Both the position numbers and the translations under genes were made by a program. The notes below the pieces were generated by a model. It was not told where the DNA came from and made no database searches. It saw nothing but the letters and a program-made list of their open reading frames with translations. A stretch of 64,000 bases of DNA. It comes from Endozoicomonas sp965198415 (GTDB lineage: Bacteria; Pseudomonadota; Gammaproteobacteria; Pseudomonadales; Endozoicomonadaceae). The DNA lies in NCBI GenBank assembly GCA_965198415.1, contig CBDAPN010000028.1, positions 565,367 to 629,366 of the forward strand, written 5' to 3'. Positions 62,137-64,000 of this stretch are shown here, in pieces (position 1 is the first letter of the stretch; each line of letters opens with the position of its first letter).

Positions 62137-63426
62137 GGAACTGGAAATGCGGTCGGTTGCATCCTCTGAGGATGGCCGGTTTACTGAACACAACTCTACG
62201 TATCACAAGGGCCTCTGGTTCGAGCGTTTTTTTAATCGCTACGATTCCGACTGGAGTGTGTCCGCCAAGGCAAAAGGTCAGTGGATTAAAGCGGTTTGTG
62301 GTTCCTGCGGCAATGCTGAACAACTGAAATCAACTAACCATCGTCGTATTCAGATGATCAGCAGCCTTGGTGGCGAGTTCGGTATTTTCAAGCTGGAACT
62401 GGCACTTTGTTACTGGCATGGGGAATGCTCACCGGTGGAAAATGGTTTCAGCTGGCATCCAACCTTGGGTACCCCGTGGATTCCCGGCTCAACCGTAAAG
62501 GGTCTGGTACGGGCCTGGGCAGAGCGGGAGCTGATCCCTGCCGGAACCTGTGATCGTGCGCTGGTTTACCAGCTATTTGGCAGTGAAAGCAAAAGCCCTG
62601 ATGAGTGCGGGCAGGATAACCGTGCCGGTGCGCTGGTGTTTTTTGATGCCATCCCTACAGCAAAGGTAGAACTGATAACGGATATCATGACGCCCCACAG
62701 TGGCAAGTGGTATGAAAAGGGTGGCAGCGATCAGGCAATGCAGGCCGATGTACTGCCCGGCGACTGGCACAGCCCGGTACCGGTTCCGTTTTTGGTGTGT
62801 AAAAAAGCCAGCTTTCTGTTTGGCCTGGCTCCCCGTGAAGGCTGTGGGGTTACCTCTGAACAGTTGGGTCAGGCCATGTTGTGGTTGGAAGACGCGCTTA
62901 TGTTCTGGGGGATAGGCGCCAAAACCGCTACCGGTTACGGCCATATGGACAAAGACGAGGCTGGCGTGGAGAAACAGCGGCAGGAACTCCAGAGTCAGGA
63001 AGAAGCCCGCAAAGAGCAGGCCCGGCTGGCGACCATGGCTCCTGAAGAAGTGGCAATGGATGCCGTGCGCCAGCGCATGGAGAGAGGGGAAAGCCAAGGC
63101 GCTGGAGCAGGTTGCCCACTGGGTAATGACCTGAGTCAGCTATTCATTCAGGCGAAATCAGAAGGTTGGGGTAGTGATCTCCTTGAAACCCTGATCGCTC
63201 TGGGGAAAAGTATCTACCAGCATCTGGTGTTGATCTGAAGAAAAACAAAAAGGCGAAAGAAAAAATTCGCGAGCTGGAAGCGGTGTACCGCAGCACACAA
63301 AGGAGTCTTAAGGATAATACATCCAGACGTGGGGAAGTTGTAGGAAAGCAAAATATTTGTCATATAGAGGCAAGGCAAGTAGTGCATGGCTGGAGTGCAA
63401 TACGCATCTTAAATTGTTCTCAGTAG
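62096..63426 (+). pseudogene. cmr6: cmr6, type III-B RAMP protein, with frame breaks in the 3-prime third
   Basis: Cmr6 caps the complex next to Cmr1. From the ATG at 62096 the frame encodes 380 residues, with the family blocks HPTLGTPWIPGSTVKGLVRAW, ALVFFDAIPTAKVEL and MFWGIGAKTATGYGHM, and stops at 63238. In the Lys/Glu-rich tail, better sequence lies in other frames: KAKALEQVAHW (63090-63122) and, after 63205, EKYLPASGVDLKKNKKAKEK to a stop at 63426. So three one-base changes are likely near 63085, 63120 and 63200. The RAMP core itself is complete, and only the coiled C-terminal extension is affected, so some activity could remain. Confidence 0.78.
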
Positions 63427-63624
63427 ATATGATGAAAGTTTGCCTGATGGGAGCGTTATGAGTCGAGAGGTTCACGTACCGTTTTGCGAGGGGTTGGCGG
63501 GGAAGTTCCGCCGGTCTACTCTCCATTATTCGTTGATAACTTGCGACAGTGGTAGCCAGCACCTGTGGGTGCTGGTGTGCTCCCTCTGCTTCAGCATTTC
63601 CGGTAGAATATCGGTGCTGGCTAT

Positions 63625-63729
63625 TTCAGGATTTTTATGGTTCATTTTTTAAGCGCTCCGGCAACTCCGGAAAACACGTTCGAACCCCTTTGCAACTTAT
63701 TGATTGCAAAAGATTATTTTGATGCTAGA
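63625..63729 (+). promoter_or_regulatory. CRISPR leader of array 2
   Basis: This segment matches the array 1 leader over about 95 bp, with the same TTTTTTAAGCGCTC, AAAACACGTTC and ACTTATTGATTGCAAA blocks and the same TAGA before the first repeat. Leader and array follow the cmr genes directly. The space from 63427 to 63624 contains no gene I can support. Confidence 0.85.
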
Positions 63730-64000
63730 GTTTGACCATTGCCCTGATTTGAAAGGGATTGAGACGTAGGATGTTTCACTCAACTTGAGTTGCTCAAAGT
63801 TTGACCATTGCCCTGATTTGAAAGGGATTGAGACAAGGAATTCCGCCTCGTTGCCTTGTCAATCCAGTTTGACCATTGCCCTGATTTGAAAGGGATTGAG
63901 ACTCAAAGTTTATGAGACCCTTCACTTCCCACTCTGTTTGACCATTGCCCTGATTTGAAAGGGATTGAGACGAGGCCATTTTATCCAGATCGAAGACCAT
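63730..64000 (+). CRISPR. CRISPR array 2, four perfect repeats, continues beyond the window
   Basis: Repeats of 36 bp start at 63730, 63799, 63867 and 63936 and are identical to each other. They differ from array 1 repeats at two bases only (GTTTGACC against GTTTGCGC at the start) and share the ATTGAGAC end. Complete spacers are 33, 32 and 33 bp, and a fourth is cut by the window end at 64000. The array reads in plus direction, away from its leader. Confidence 0.97.

Overview
The window reads as chromosomal DNA of a marine, host-associated gammaproteobacterium. A Ysc-type type III secretion (T3SS) export block, a Rhs protein, small secreted proteins, purL/tadA/tldD housekeeping genes and abundant insertion sequences would suit an Endozoicomonas-like (Oceanospirillales) genome. 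That placement is inferred from gene content; no rRNA or other marker is present.

The left part (1-31.7 kb) is mostly ordinary chromosome. It holds purL and tadA (minus strand), a CesT-like chaperone followed by sctNOPQRSTU, a Fur-box-preceded imelysin/di-heme oxidoreductase/imelysin/DUF1513 iron operon, a 1650-residue Rhs protein without an adjacent immunity gene, a DUF1439-like lipoprotein with nfi, a CpxAR-like two-component system, and an RND efflux adaptor/pump pair. From 31.7 to 34.8 kb the DNA is AT-rich accessory material: three paralogous six-cysteine secreted proteins, two of them made by an exact-register 522-bp tandem duplication, and a possible T3SS effector. tldD, a secreted protein of unknown function and ggt follow.

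From 39.9 to 45.3 kb lies a patchwork of IS elements (IS1 remnant, intact IS982, a frameshifted ISNCY/IS1202-like element, IS3 remnant) inserted in what was a small operon of unknown function. Taking out the IS982 and ISNCY-like copies restores that operon in silico.

The right third (45.4-64 kb) is a type III-B CRISPR-Cas island. It encodes Card1 (CARF-nuclease), two small GTPases, a prokaryotic viperin, a Gly/Ala-rich hydrophobic protein, Cas6, an NE0113-family CARF protein with a possible winged-helix C-terminus, Csx16, two Cas1 and two Cas2 proteins, and Cmr1 to Cmr6 with a GGDD-containing Cas10. Two CRISPR arrays have nearly the same repeat and leader. Array 1 is eroded and truncated; array 2 is clean and runs off the window.

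The main discovery candidate is that five separate transcription units of this island carry the same dyad, CACAA-(GG/CC)-TTGTG, 60-120 bp before their first gene. They are card1/GTPases (divergent), viperin, the Gly/Ala-rich gene, NE0113/csx16-cas1 (divergent) and cas2-cas1-cas2. The cyclic-oligoadenylate machinery, viperin, GTPases and a membrane-type small protein therefore look like one co-regulated antiviral regulon, with the CARF/winged-helix-like protein as a candidate regulator. cmr3, cmr4 and cmr6 each contain reading-frame breaks, so the Cmr complex may be decaying, or the assembly is poor there.
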